A DNA stretch of 61,221 bases from Verrucomicrobiota bacterium (GTDB taxonomy: Bacteria > Verrucomicrobiota > Verrucomicrobiia > Opitutales > Opitutaceae), in NCBI GenBank assembly GCA_023386835.1, contig JAEWIY010000198.1:1-61221 (forward strand). Direction: 5' to 3'. Position 1 is the first letter of the stretch; the number at the start of each line of letters is the position of its first letter. The position numbers and the translations under genes are program-made. This document shows positions 47,033 to 55,191 of this stretch, piece by piece. The notes under the pieces are model-generated. The model did no database searches and was not told the DNA's origin. It worked only from the letters and a program-made list of their open reading frames with translations.

Positions 47033-48488
47033 GCCTGTATTCATCCTGACGCTACCGCTGGCTCTCGTGGGCTGCACCCTCGCCCCCAAGTACGAGCGCC
47101 CGTCCGCGCCCGTCACCACGGCCTGGGCCGCGGGTGAGAATGACGTGGACGGACGCCCGGGCGTCATCGCCGCCGAACTCGGCTGGCGGGAGGCCTTTGC
47201 CGGCGAGCCCCGACTGCAGGCGATCATCGCCCTCGCGCTGGAGCAGAATCGCGACCTGCGCGTCGCGCTCCTCAACGTCGAGCAGGCGCGGGCGCTCTAC
47301 CGCATCCAGCGTTCGAATACGCTTCCCCAGCTGGACGCGGTCGGCAGCGCCACCCGGCAGCGCGTGCCCGCCAGCGTGTCCACGACGGGTCAGACCGTCA
47401 CCACGACGCAATACAGCGCCACCGTTGGCGCGACGCGCTTCGAATTGGACCTGTTCGGACGACTGCGCAGCCTGAACGCGCAGGCGCTCGAGCGTTACCT
47501 CGCGACCGAGGAGGCGCAGCGCGGTGTGCACCTGGCCCTGGTGGCCGAGGTGGCAGTGCAGTATTTCACCGAACGGGCGCTGGACGAGAGCCTGGTTGTG
47601 GCGTCGCAGAACCTGGAAGCCGCCGAGTCCTCCTATCGGCTGTCGCAGCGGAAGTACGAACTTGGAGCAACGTCGGAACTCGACCTCCGCAGCGCGGAAG
47701 CGCAGGTGCAGGCGGTGCGCGCGAGCCTGGCGGACTACCGCCGGCAGCGCCTGCAGGCAAGCAATGCGCTGACGTTGCTGGTCGGCGCGCCCTTGCCGGA
47801 CGACCTGCCGGCGCCGCGCCCGCTGCTCGTCCAGGAGAACCTGGCGACGTTGCCGCCCGGCTTGCCGGCTGAGTTGCTCGTGCGCCGGCCTGACATCCTG
47901 CAGGCGGAACACGAGCTCCGTGCCGCCAACGCATACATTGGCGCCGCGCGCGCCGCGTTCTTCCCGGCCATTTCGCTGACCGGCGCCGCCGGTTCGATCA
48001 GCCCGGAGCTCTCCGGACTGTTTGGCGACGGCACCGGCACGTGGAACTTCACGCCGCAGATCTCGATTCCGCTCTTCGCCGGCGGCCGCAATCGCGCCAA
48101 CCTCGAATGGGCCCAACTCGCGAAGCAGGCGGAAGTCGCCCGCTACGAACGCACGATCCAGGCGGCGTTCCGCGAAGTCTCGGATGCACTGATCGCCCGC
48201 GCCACCCTCGGTGAACAGGTGGCCGCGCTCGCGGCCCGCGTATCAGCGGAACAACGACGATTCGATCTCGCGGAGACGCGCTACCGGCAGGGGCTCGACA
48301 GCTACCTGACCGTGTTGAATGCGCAGCAGGACCTCTACAGCGCGCAACAGGCTCTGATCAACGCGCGCCTGTTCGAGACCTCCAACCTGGTCACGCTCTA
48401 CCGCGCGCTGGGTGGCGGCTGGTACGAAACCCGCGGGAGCCTGGCCGCCGATGCCAGCCCCGCCACCGCCGCTGGAGGGCGGAGCTGA
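47025..48488 (+). CDS. RND efflux outer-membrane channel lipoprotein (OprM/NodT family)
   Basis: TolC-like trimeric channel. The ATG at 47025, preceded by GGAGG, starts MVKPVFILTLPLALVGCTLAPKYERP, with lipobox LVGC and the family's TLAPxYxRP. The 487-residue length and two outer-membrane-efflux repeats (about 65-270 and 280-480), the LRVALLNVEQARALYRIQRSNTLPQLDA segment and C-terminal ALGGGWYETRG match the OprM/NodT family. The start lies inside the permease gene, so the two are translationally coupled. Confidence 0.96.
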   Translation: MVKPVFILTLPLALVGCTLAPKYERPSAPVTTAWAAGENDVDGRPGVIAAELGWREAFAGEPRLQAIIALALEQNRDLRVALLNVEQARALYRIQRSNTLPQLDAVGSATRQRVPASVSTTGQTVTTTQYSATVGATRFELDLFGRLRSLNAQALERYLATEEAQRGVHLALVAEVAVQYFTERALDESLVVASQNLEAAESSYRLSQRKYELGATSELDLRSAEAQVQAVRASLADYRRQRLQASNALTLLVGAPLPDDLPAPRPLLVQENLATLPPGLPAELLVRRPDILQAEHELRAANAYIGAARAAFFPAISLTGAAGSISPELSGLFGDGTGTWNFTPQISIPLFAGGRNRANLEWAQLAKQAEVARYERTIQAAFREVSDALIARATLGEQVAALAARVSAEQRRFDLAETRYRQGLDSYLTVLNAQQDLYSAQQALINARLFETSNLVTLYRALGGGWYETRGSLAADASPATAAGGRS

Positions 48489-48500
48489 AGGAGTCGCGCC

Positions 48501-49055
48501 GTGCGCCGGAAGCCTGACGATTTGAGCGCGCCCTGCGATCACTCGCACGCGCTCATCCGTGAGACCTTGCTGCAGATCGCGGCGGAGCGGAAACGCATCG
48601 ATCCCGCGACCTGCGGCACCTTCTTCGCACTGGTTGAAACTGGCCGCGCCCTGCGCCGCCACCTCTCCCGCAGCATCACCGACGAAGGCCTGTCCGAGGC
48701 CAAGTTCTGTGCGCTGACGGTCCTGTGGCGCTCCCGACCGGAACCGCTCATGCCCGCGGAACTGGCCTATCACGCCGGCGTCAGCCGCTCCGCGATGACC
48801 GACGTCATCGATCAGCTCGTGGCCGACGGCTGCGTGGAGCGGGACCATTCCATGTCAGACCGCCGCACCATTGGCATACGGTTAACCGAAACCGGTGCCC
48901 GCGTGGCGGAGCAAGCCATCGGCCGATTGATGGACGACACCGCGGCGGTGGTGCAGGACTTTCCGGCGCTGGCCGACCCACGACTGGCGGAACTCTGTGC
49001 GGCCATTCATGATCGGCTGGCCCGCGCGGAGTTCGGCGATCCCCTGAACGGGTAG
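48501..49055 (+). CDS. MarR family transcriptional regulator
   Basis: A GTG start at 48501, preceded by AAGGAG, gives 184 residues. The winged helix domain is clear: PLMPAELAYHAGVSRSAMTDVIDQLVADGCVERDHSMSDRRTIGIRLTETG. MarR regulators often repress efflux genes and are released by small phenolic ligands. It follows the outer-membrane channel gene by 12 bp on the same strand, so it is probably the fourth gene of the efflux operon and may regulate it together with the divergent LysR protein. Confidence 0.92.
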   Translation: MRRKPDDLSAPCDHSHALIRETLLQIAAERKRIDPATCGTFFALVETGRALRRHLSRSITDEGLSEAKFCALTVLWRSRPEPLMPAELAYHAGVSRSAMTDVIDQLVADGCVERDHSMSDRRTIGIRLTETGARVAEQAIGRLMDDTAAVVQDFPALADPRLAELCAAIHDRLARAEFGDPLNG

Positions 49056-49150
49056 GTGGTGGCTCGACGGCCGGGGGGGTTCAGACGGAAAGGCTGACCT
49101 CCGTGCAACGGTGTGATGTCCCGGCAGGTAAGTTATGCTATCTTGGCAGC

Positions 49151-49678
49151 ATGAATCACCCGGAGCCTTCGGCCAGCGGACTGAAAACGGAGAAGCCGGC
49201 GCGGCCGATTGCGCCGGGTGTGAGGATCGGGCACGTCCACCTCAAGGTTGCGGACCTGGAACGTGCAATCGCCTTCTATTCTGGCGTCCTCGGCTTCGAG
49301 CTGACGCAGCGGTTTGGGCAGCAGGCGGCCTTCCTCTCCGCCGGTGGTTATCACCATCACATCGGCCTGAACACGTGGGAGAGTCGGGGCGGCTCGGCCC
49401 CACCCCTCGGAACAACCGGGCTCTACCACGCCGCCATTCTGTATCCAACCCGTCGTGACCTAGCCGACGCGTTGCGGCGGCTGCTGGAGAACCGCATCCG
49501 GCTGGATGGCGCTTCGAACCATGGAGTGAGTGAGGCTCTTTACCTGCGGGATCCGGATGGCAATGGTCTCGAGCTCTACTGGGACCGGCCGCGCGACCAG
49601 TGGCCGGTGACCCCCAAAGGAGAGCTCGCGATGATCACCGAACCGCTGGATCTGGAAGACTTGCTGGCGCAAGCCTAA
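49151..49678 (+). CDS. VOC family protein (glyoxalase/extradiol dioxygenase fold)
   Basis: The ATG at 49151 (MNHPEPSASGLKTEK) gives 175 residues, leading to GHVHLKVADLERAIAFYSGVLGFEL, the first betaalphabetabetabeta module, with a probable metal ligand His28. YHHHIGLNTW gives further histidines and NGLELYWDRP a C-terminal glutamate. The RDPDGNGLELYWDRPRDQWP stretch resembles CatE-type VOC dioxygenases, but the protein is shorter (about 175 versus about 280 residues), as if the second module were missing. The reaction is unknown. It lies after the MarR gene by 95 bp; phenolic-compound dioxygenation would fit a MarR neighbour, but this is speculative. Confidence 0.85.
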   Translation: MNHPEPSASGLKTEKPARPIAPGVRIGHVHLKVADLERAIAFYSGVLGFELTQRFGQQAAFLSAGGYHHHIGLNTWESRGGSAPPLGTTGLYHAAILYPTRRDLADALRRLLENRIRLDGASNHGVSEALYLRDPDGNGLELYWDRPRDQWPVTPKGELAMITEPLDLEDLLAQA

Positions 49679-49927
49679 CGGCGCACCGGCGCCAGCAGGG
49701 CGCGCTGAGGCTGATCGGTTAGTCGACTGACGTGTCACGGACGTTCCGAGAGGCGCAGCCGGTATTCGGTAGACGGTGACGGCTGAGCAGCATCCGCACC
49801 GGGGCCCGGTCGCGTAACCCGTTGCCTGCATTTGGCTCACTGCGGGACCGGCGCGCGTCCATTCACCCCGGATTCCCGGCGACTTGCCCCGGCAACGTTG
49901 TCACGTTTGCCGCGGACCGGCACCTCC

Positions 49928-49954
49928 GAGCGGCCGGCCGATGAGCGGCCGGCC
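49928..49954. repeat. short tandem GC-rich repeat before the barrel gene
   Basis: GAGCGGCCGGCC occurs at 49928-49939 and 49943-49954, separated by GAT, in the 293-bp gap between the VOC and outer-membrane barrel genes. Each copy is itself able to fold (GGCCGGCC). I see no gene in this gap. Confidence 0.6.
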
Positions 49955-49971
49955 CGACCTTCACCCACCGT

Positions 49972-51114
49972 ATGCCCCACTCGTTCCGTTCCGTTTCCGG
50001 CCGATCGCTCCGGTTCACCCGTCCCAGAGCGCGCCTCGCGCTCCTTGGTTCGGCGCTCGCCGCGTTGCCGCTGCTGTCGACCGAGGTTCGCGCCCAAGGC
50101 TGCATGGCCACGCGCGTCAGTCCGCCGATGTTCGGCGTCAGCGACAGCGCCCGTTACATGGAAAAGGGCGCGCGCGATTTCTCGTTCGCGTTTCGCCACT
50201 ACGAAGCGTCACGGCACTTCTACGATCACAACGAGGAGAACGTGCCCGCCAACGCGCCGCGCGTGCAGCGCACAACCTACGACGCCTCCGCGACCTGGAT
50301 GCTGACGGACCGTGACTCGGTAACCGTCAGCCTGCCGTTCCAAACCGGCACCTTCGACCGCAGTCCGATTCCGCCCCACACCGGGAGCAAGGACAAGGCG
50401 TCGGGCATCGGCGATCTCGCCGTGACTTGGCGCCGCTGGATATTCGATCCCGCCACGCACCCGCACTACAACCTGCGCCTCGGGCTCGGGTTGAAGCTGC
50501 CGACCGGCAACGACGAAGCACAAACCGACCGCTACGTGAACGTCGCTCCGGCCGGTTCTCCGCCCAGCTTCGCCTGGCGCCGCGGGCCGGCCGATGTGGC
50601 GATCCAACCCGGAGACGGTGGCTTGGGAATCATCCTCAGCGCCGAAGGGTTCCACGAACTCACTCCGAAGTCGCTGCTGTTTGGCGAGGTCACGTATCTG
50701 CTCAACCCGCGGGGCGACAATGGCGTGAACAATCAGTGGAGCGGTGCGGGACCCTACGTGCCCAACTCCACCACCAGCGTGCCGGATTATTTCCTCGGCC
50801 GCATGGGCGTCGCCCTGGCCGAACCGTTCGGCTGGCAGCGCGCCAGCGTACAACTCGGATTGCGGATCGAGGGCCAGCCGCCCCGCGATCTCATCGGCTC
50901 CAACGACGGTTTCCGCCGGCCGGGCTACAGTTTGTCGGTCGAACCCGGCGTCGCCTACAGCTTCGGCACGTGGAATGTCTTCGTCTCCGTGCCGACCACG
51001 CTCTACCGCGTGCGTTGGCGCAGTGTGGACGAGAAACGCGCCGGCCGCTCCAACGCCGTCAGTGCCGCCTTCGCTGACCACAACATCCTGGCGGGCGTGA
51101 GCCGACGCTGGTGA
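49972..51114 (+). CDS. predicted outer-membrane beta-barrel protein, function unknown
   Basis: 380 residues. The N-terminus carries a long basic stretch, then a hydrophobic ALLGSALAALPLLS and cleavage-like site AQGC, so a signal peptide is likely. The mature part alternates polar and hydrophobic residues with repeated short strands (RTTYDASATWMLTDRDSVTVSLPF, NLRLGLGLKLPTGNDE, GVALAEPFGWQRASVQLGL, PGVAYSFGTWNVFVSVP) as in transporter-like outer-membrane barrels. I do not recognise a named family. It ends 92 bp before the CRTAC1 gene on the same strand. Confidence 0.7.
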   Translation: MPHSFRSVSGRSLRFTRPRARLALLGSALAALPLLSTEVRAQGCMATRVSPPMFGVSDSARYMEKGARDFSFAFRHYEASRHFYDHNEENVPANAPRVQRTTYDASATWMLTDRDSVTVSLPFQTGTFDRSPIPPHTGSKDKASGIGDLAVTWRRWIFDPATHPHYNLRLGLGLKLPTGNDEAQTDRYVNVAPAGSPPSFAWRRGPADVAIQPGDGGLGIILSAEGFHELTPKSLLFGEVTYLLNPRGDNGVNNQWSGAGPYVPNSTTSVPDYFLGRMGVALAEPFGWQRASVQLGLRIEGQPPRDLIGSNDGFRRPGYSLSVEPGVAYSFGTWNVFVSVPTTLYRVRWRSVDEKRAGRSNAVSAAFADHNILAGVSRRW

Positions 51115-51206
51115 TTGCCGTTCGGGGATCCGCCCGTCGCCCCGGTTTCCCTGCGGTTCAGCCCCGGTTGGTTCCGTTACATCCCAGATCGTGGCTGATC
51201 ACTTGT

Positions 51207-53549
51207 ATGCGGACTGTACTTACCCCGTGGCGCGCCGCCAACCGGCTGATCCTGCCGGCCCTGCTGTGTGCGCCGGTGTTTGGCGCCCCACCGGTTGATC
51301 CCGAGTTCTGCACTCCCGGCACGCTCGGCACGGCGGCAACGAGCGCGATGCCGGAGAGCAACGTGCGCATGGCCGAACGGCTGCAGCGGCTGCTGAACGA
51401 CGGTTTCTCTTTCGAAAGCCCCTACCGTTTCCCGGAGACCGTGGAAAAGTTGCGCCAAGTCATGGCGCAGGCCGACGGCGAAACGATCCAGCGCTTCCGG
51501 CTTCCGTTCGCCGACGCCCTGCTCCGCGCCGGTGAGCCGATGGAGGCGCTGCAGCAGTACCGGTTGCACGAGGACGATCTGCTCGCATCCAGGGAACCGA
51601 TACCGCCGGCGCTGCACGTGCTCCTGCACAACAACCGTGTGCTCTCCCACCTTCGCCACGGCGAGCAGGAAAACTGCGTCCACCGCCACTCGCCTGATTC
51701 CTGCCTCCTGCCGATCCAGGGCGGCGGCATCCACCAGCTGACCGAGGGCTCGCGCGGCGCAGTGGCGGAACTGCTCCCGCACCTGCAACGGTACCCCGGC
51801 GACCTGCGCGCGCGTTGGCTGTTGAACATCGCGTACATGACGCTCGGCGAGTACCCGGACCAGGTGCCCGCCCAGTGGTTGATTCCTCCCGAGCGCTTCG
51901 CTTCACAGGACGACATCGGCCGCTTTCCCGACATCGCTGCCCAGGTGGGACTCGACGTTGACGACCTTGCTGGCGGCGTCGTGGTGGAGGACTTCAATGA
52001 CGACGGCTTGCTCGACGTCATGACCTCCGGCTGGGGACCGCGGAGCCAGCTTCGTTTTTTCCTGAACCGCGGTGACGGCACGTTCGCGGACCACACCGAC
52101 GCGGCGCATCTGACTGGCCAGCTGGCGAGCCTCAATCTCATGCCGGGCGACTATAACAACGACGGTCGGATGGACGTGCTCGTGCTGCGCGGCGCCTGGT
52201 TGAACAAGCTCGGCCGGCATCCCAATTCCCTGCTCCGCAACAACGGCGATGGCACGTTCACCGACGTGACCGAAGCCGCCGGCCTGCTGAGCGAACATCC
52301 CACCCAGGCGGCCGCGTGGTTTGATTACGACGGCGACGGCTGGCTCGACCTCTACATCGGCAACGAGTCGGACCCCGAGAACGTGCACCCGAGCCAGTTG
52401 TATCGCAACCAGGGAAACGGCACCTTCGTCGAATGCGCCGAGGCGGCGGGAGTGGCCGTGCAGGGCTATGTGAAAGGCGTGGTGGCGGCGGACTACAACA
52501 ACGACGGACGGCCGGATCTGTATCTGTCGCGCCGCGACGGGCCCAATCTGCTGCTGCGCAACGACGGTCCGGGCGGGCCCGAGGGCTCCGGCCACTGGCG
52601 GTTCACTAACGTCGCGCTCGAAGCCGGCGTCACTGAGCCTTTCCAGAGCTTCTCCTGCTGGTTTTTCGACTACGACAACGACGGCTGGCAGGACCTGCTG
52701 GTGTTTGGCTACGCCATCCAGGACGTCGGAGACATCGCCGCCGATGTGCTCGGACTGCCGCATGCGGGCGAACGCGCCCGGCTGTATCGTAACCGTGGTG
52801 ACGGGACGTTCGTGAACGTGGCCCCGGAGACCGGACTTGACCACGTGCTGCATGCCATGGGCTGTAACTTTGGCGACCTCGACAACGATGGCTGGCTGGA
52901 CTTCTACGTCGGCACCGGCGACCCGGAATTCAGCACGCTCATTCCCAACCGAATGTTCCGCAATGACCAGGGACGGCGGTTCCTCGACGTCACGACCTCA
53001 GGTGGTTTCGGCCAGCTGCAGAAAGGCCACGGGATCGCCTTCGCCGACATTGATAATGACGGCGACCAGGACGTGTACTCCAACGTCGGCGGCGCCGTGA
53101 ACGCTGACAACTACCGGAACCAGCTCTTTGCCAATCCCGGGCACGGCAACGCCTGGCTGAAATTGCGTCTGGTTGGAGTTCGCGCCAATCGTTCGGCAGT
53201 CGGCGCGCGGGTTGCCGTGACCGTGCGCACGCCCGACGGCATCCGTACGGTTCACCGGATGGTGACGAGCGGCTCCAGTTTCGGAGCCACCACCTTGCGC
53301 CAAGAAATCGGGCTCGGGGATGCGACGGAAATTCTGCGGACGGAGATCCAGTGGCCGGGTAGCGGGGCGAAGCAAATCGTGCCAGGCCTGCAGCCGAACC
53401 ACACGTACGAAGTGACCGAAGGTCTCGCGGTGGCAAAGGTGCTGCCGCTGAAACGGGTACCCCTCCCAGACCCGGCGCGGATCACGGTGCCCAGCCACCA
53501 CCCTCACCAGCACGCGCAGTACACTCCACCGCGCTCTTCCGATCGATGA
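51207..53549 (+). CDS. secreted CRTAC1 family protein with FG-GAP/VCBS repeats and ASPIC/UnbV domain
   Basis: The ATG at 51207 (MRTVLTPWRAANRLILPALLCAPVFGAP) gives 780 residues with a signal peptide. An N-terminal helical region (about 40-240) with a Cys/His segment (ENCVHRHSPDSCLLPIQGG) precedes at least seven Ca-binding FG-GAP repeats (DFNDDGLLDV, DYNNDGRMDV, DYDGDGWLDL, DYNNDGRPDL, DYDNDGWQDL, DLDNDGWLDF, DIDNDGDQDV; about residues 262-625), forming a beta-propeller. An ASPIC/UnbV domain (about 645-735) follows. Such proteins are extracellular or periplasmic and abundant in Verrucomicrobia and Planctomycetes; function is unclear. The stop overlaps the ATG of the FKBP gene. Confidence 0.93.
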   Translation: MRTVLTPWRAANRLILPALLCAPVFGAPPVDPEFCTPGTLGTAATSAMPESNVRMAERLQRLLNDGFSFESPYRFPETVEKLRQVMAQADGETIQRFRLPFADALLRAGEPMEALQQYRLHEDDLLASREPIPPALHVLLHNNRVLSHLRHGEQENCVHRHSPDSCLLPIQGGGIHQLTEGSRGAVAELLPHLQRYPGDLRARWLLNIAYMTLGEYPDQVPAQWLIPPERFASQDDIGRFPDIAAQVGLDVDDLAGGVVVEDFNDDGLLDVMTSGWGPRSQLRFFLNRGDGTFADHTDAAHLTGQLASLNLMPGDYNNDGRMDVLVLRGAWLNKLGRHPNSLLRNNGDGTFTDVTEAAGLLSEHPTQAAAWFDYDGDGWLDLYIGNESDPENVHPSQLYRNQGNGTFVECAEAAGVAVQGYVKGVVAADYNNDGRPDLYLSRRDGPNLLLRNDGPGGPEGSGHWRFTNVALEAGVTEPFQSFSCWFFDYDNDGWQDLLVFGYAIQDVGDIAADVLGLPHAGERARLYRNRGDGTFVNVAPETGLDHVLHAMGCNFGDLDNDGWLDFYVGTGDPEFSTLIPNRMFRNDQGRRFLDVTTSGGFGQLQKGHGIAFADIDNDGDQDVYSNVGGAVNADNYRNQLFANPGHGNAWLKLRLVGVRANRSAVGARVAVTVRTPDGIRTVHRMVTSGSSFGATTLRQEIGLGDATEILRTEIQWPGSGAKQIVPGLQPNHTYEVTEGLAVAKVLPLKRVPLPDPARITVPSHHPHQHAQYTPPRSSDR

Positions 53550-54244
53550 TGGTCTGGGCCGAAAAACCTGGCGGATTGCTCCGGCTGCTTGGCGTTGCGC
53601 TTCTTGCCAGCGCCAGCCTGGCTTCCGCTGAGGTGACTCAACCTCAATTGCGCCCGTACGCCGCTGTTGGCTCGATCATGGCGCAAAACCTTCGGCTGGC
53701 CGACCTCGAGATGTCCGAGTCGGAACTCGAAGCCTTCCTTGACGGAATGCGAGCGGCAGCCCGTGGGCGGCCGTATCCAATCGACGGCGACGGAGCACGC
53801 ACGATGGAGCAGTTGCAGCAGCGTCTGCTTGCGCGCGCCAACGTCGCACCGGCTGAATCGGCCGTCTCCCAATACCTCGAACAGGCCAAACAGCAGTTTC
53901 AGCTGCAGCAATCCTCCAGCGGTCTGCTCTATCGCCTCCAGGGTGGAGCCGGACCCCGCCCCCGACCGGAGGACATCGTCGTCGTGAGCTTTCAGACACG
54001 AGCGGCCGATGGGAAAACGGAACTGCCTCAACTTTCCGGAAAATCGGTCCGCACCCGTGTGGGAGACCTGATGCCCGCGCTGGTCGAGGCGCTGCGCATG
54101 ATGCCCATTGGCTCGGAGGCCCAATTGGTGATTCCTCCGCATCTTTCCTTTGGCCAAGGCAAATGGCCTGCCGGAGTGGAGCGAGGGTCCCCGCTCGTCA
54201 TGCGCGTCCGGCTCGAAGACATCGCCCCGCAGGCAGAGCCATAG
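53546..54244 (+). CDS. FKBP-type peptidyl-prolyl isomerase, exported
   Basis: 232 residues with a signal peptide (LLRLLGVALLASASLASA) and the FKBP layout of periplasmic FkpA/Mip: an N-terminal helical dimerisation region (ADLEMSESELEAFLDGMRAAARG..., about 50-125) and a C-terminal FKBP domain (about 130-230) with GLLYRLQGGAG, PALVEALRMMPIGSEAQLVIPPHLSFG. It accelerates prolyl isomerisation. Some active-site aromatics are not obvious to me: the usual GTxxDG..FDSS is replaced by QTRAADGKTELPQL, so activity may be reduced. The ATG at 53546 overlaps the CRTAC1 stop (ATGA), so the two are coupled and may act together in folding. Confidence 0.88.
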   Translation: MMVWAEKPGGLLRLLGVALLASASLASAEVTQPQLRPYAAVGSIMAQNLRLADLEMSESELEAFLDGMRAAARGRPYPIDGDGARTMEQLQQRLLARANVAPAESAVSQYLEQAKQQFQLQQSSSGLLYRLQGGAGPRPRPEDIVVVSFQTRAADGKTELPQLSGKSVRTRVGDLMPALVEALRMMPIGSEAQLVIPPHLSFGQGKWPAGVERGSPLVMRVRLEDIAPQAEP

Positions 54245-54346
54245 CGAGCGGTGGGATTCTGCTGCGGGTGAGCCCCGGGGGCGGGCCCACGCCGGCCGGC
54301 CAGGAGCCGGAACTTTTGGGCGTGGCATGCAACCATCCCGTGCGAC

Positions 54347-54994
54347 GTGAAATCGGCTCCCCGCCAGTCCACCCAGCCCCGTGCCTCTGCTCGAGCGGCG
54401 CGCCCGGTCGTGCGTCCGGACTCGCTCGTGCTGACGATCGGACATTCCACGCGGCCGATCGAGGAGTTCGTGGCTCTGCTGCAGGCGCACGGTGTCAGCA
54501 AACTGGTGGATGTGCGCACCGTGCCGCGCTCCCGGCACAATCCGCAATTCAACCGTGACCTGCTCCCGATCGCGCTCGAGCGCGCGGGCATCAGGTATGA
54601 ACACGTCCCGGCGCTGGGCGGCCTGCGCAAGACGTCCAATCAGTCTCCCAACCAGGGCTGGCGCAATCTGTCGTTCCGCGGGTACGCCGACTACATGCAA
54701 ACGGCCGATTTCCAGCAGGCGGTGGAGCAGCTGATTGAGCAGGCGAAGCGAGGCGAACGGCTCGCGCTCATGTGTGCGGAGGCCGTCCCCTGGCGCTGCC
54801 ATCGCTCCTTGATCGCGGACGCGTTGCTGGTGCGTGGTGTGCCTTCTGCCGACATCCGGTCCACCACCCAGACGGCACCCCATCGGCTGACACCCTTCGC
54901 GCGTGTCAGCGATACCGAGATCACATACCCGGCGGAGACATCCTCCGCTTCCACCGCCCGGACCCATCAGCGGACCCGGCCAGCCTCGGGCTGA
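54347..54994 (+). CDS. DUF488 domain protein
   Basis: 215 residues. The core (about 25-180) has LTIGHSTRPIEEFVALLQAHGVSKLVDVRTVPRSRHNPQF and the characteristic LMCAEAVPWRCHRSLIAD with two cysteines and His. These are DUF488 signatures. Function is not established for this family. The N-terminal 25 residues are basic and the C-terminal 30 are low-complexity, so the true start could be later; the ATG at 54347 is the first that leaves the core intact. Co-directional with FKBP, 102 bp away. Confidence 0.88.
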   Translation: MKSAPRQSTQPRASARAARPVVRPDSLVLTIGHSTRPIEEFVALLQAHGVSKLVDVRTVPRSRHNPQFNRDLLPIALERAGIRYEHVPALGGLRKTSNQSPNQGWRNLSFRGYADYMQTADFQQAVEQLIEQAKRGERLALMCAEAVPWRCHRSLIADALLVRGVPSADIRSTTQTAPHRLTPFARVSDTEITYPAETSSASTARTHQRTRPASG

Positions 54995-55191
54995 TCGGAA
55001 CTAAACGTATCCGCACTTCGACGACGCGCGGACGCGGCGCCCAGCGAGTGCAGTGCGCTTCTTGCTCGGACAACCGTACCTGCCGCTGTCGGTGGTCAGG
55101 CGCATTCGTTCAAACACCTCACCATCTGGCGAACATCCGTCCGGCTTCTTCGGGATCGCCGCCAGCGCTGCCATCCGTGAAGATCAACGGC

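Noticed and set aside
51114..51207. Upstream extension of the CRTAC1 gene to 51111
   Set aside because: The added residues are basic and Pro-rich and would place the signal peptide internally; the ATG at 51207 gives a normal signal peptide.
54772..55191. Extension of the GH43 gene 140 codons upstream
   Set aside because: It overlaps the DUF488 gene and has no protein-like character; the ATG at 55192 begins a signal peptide.
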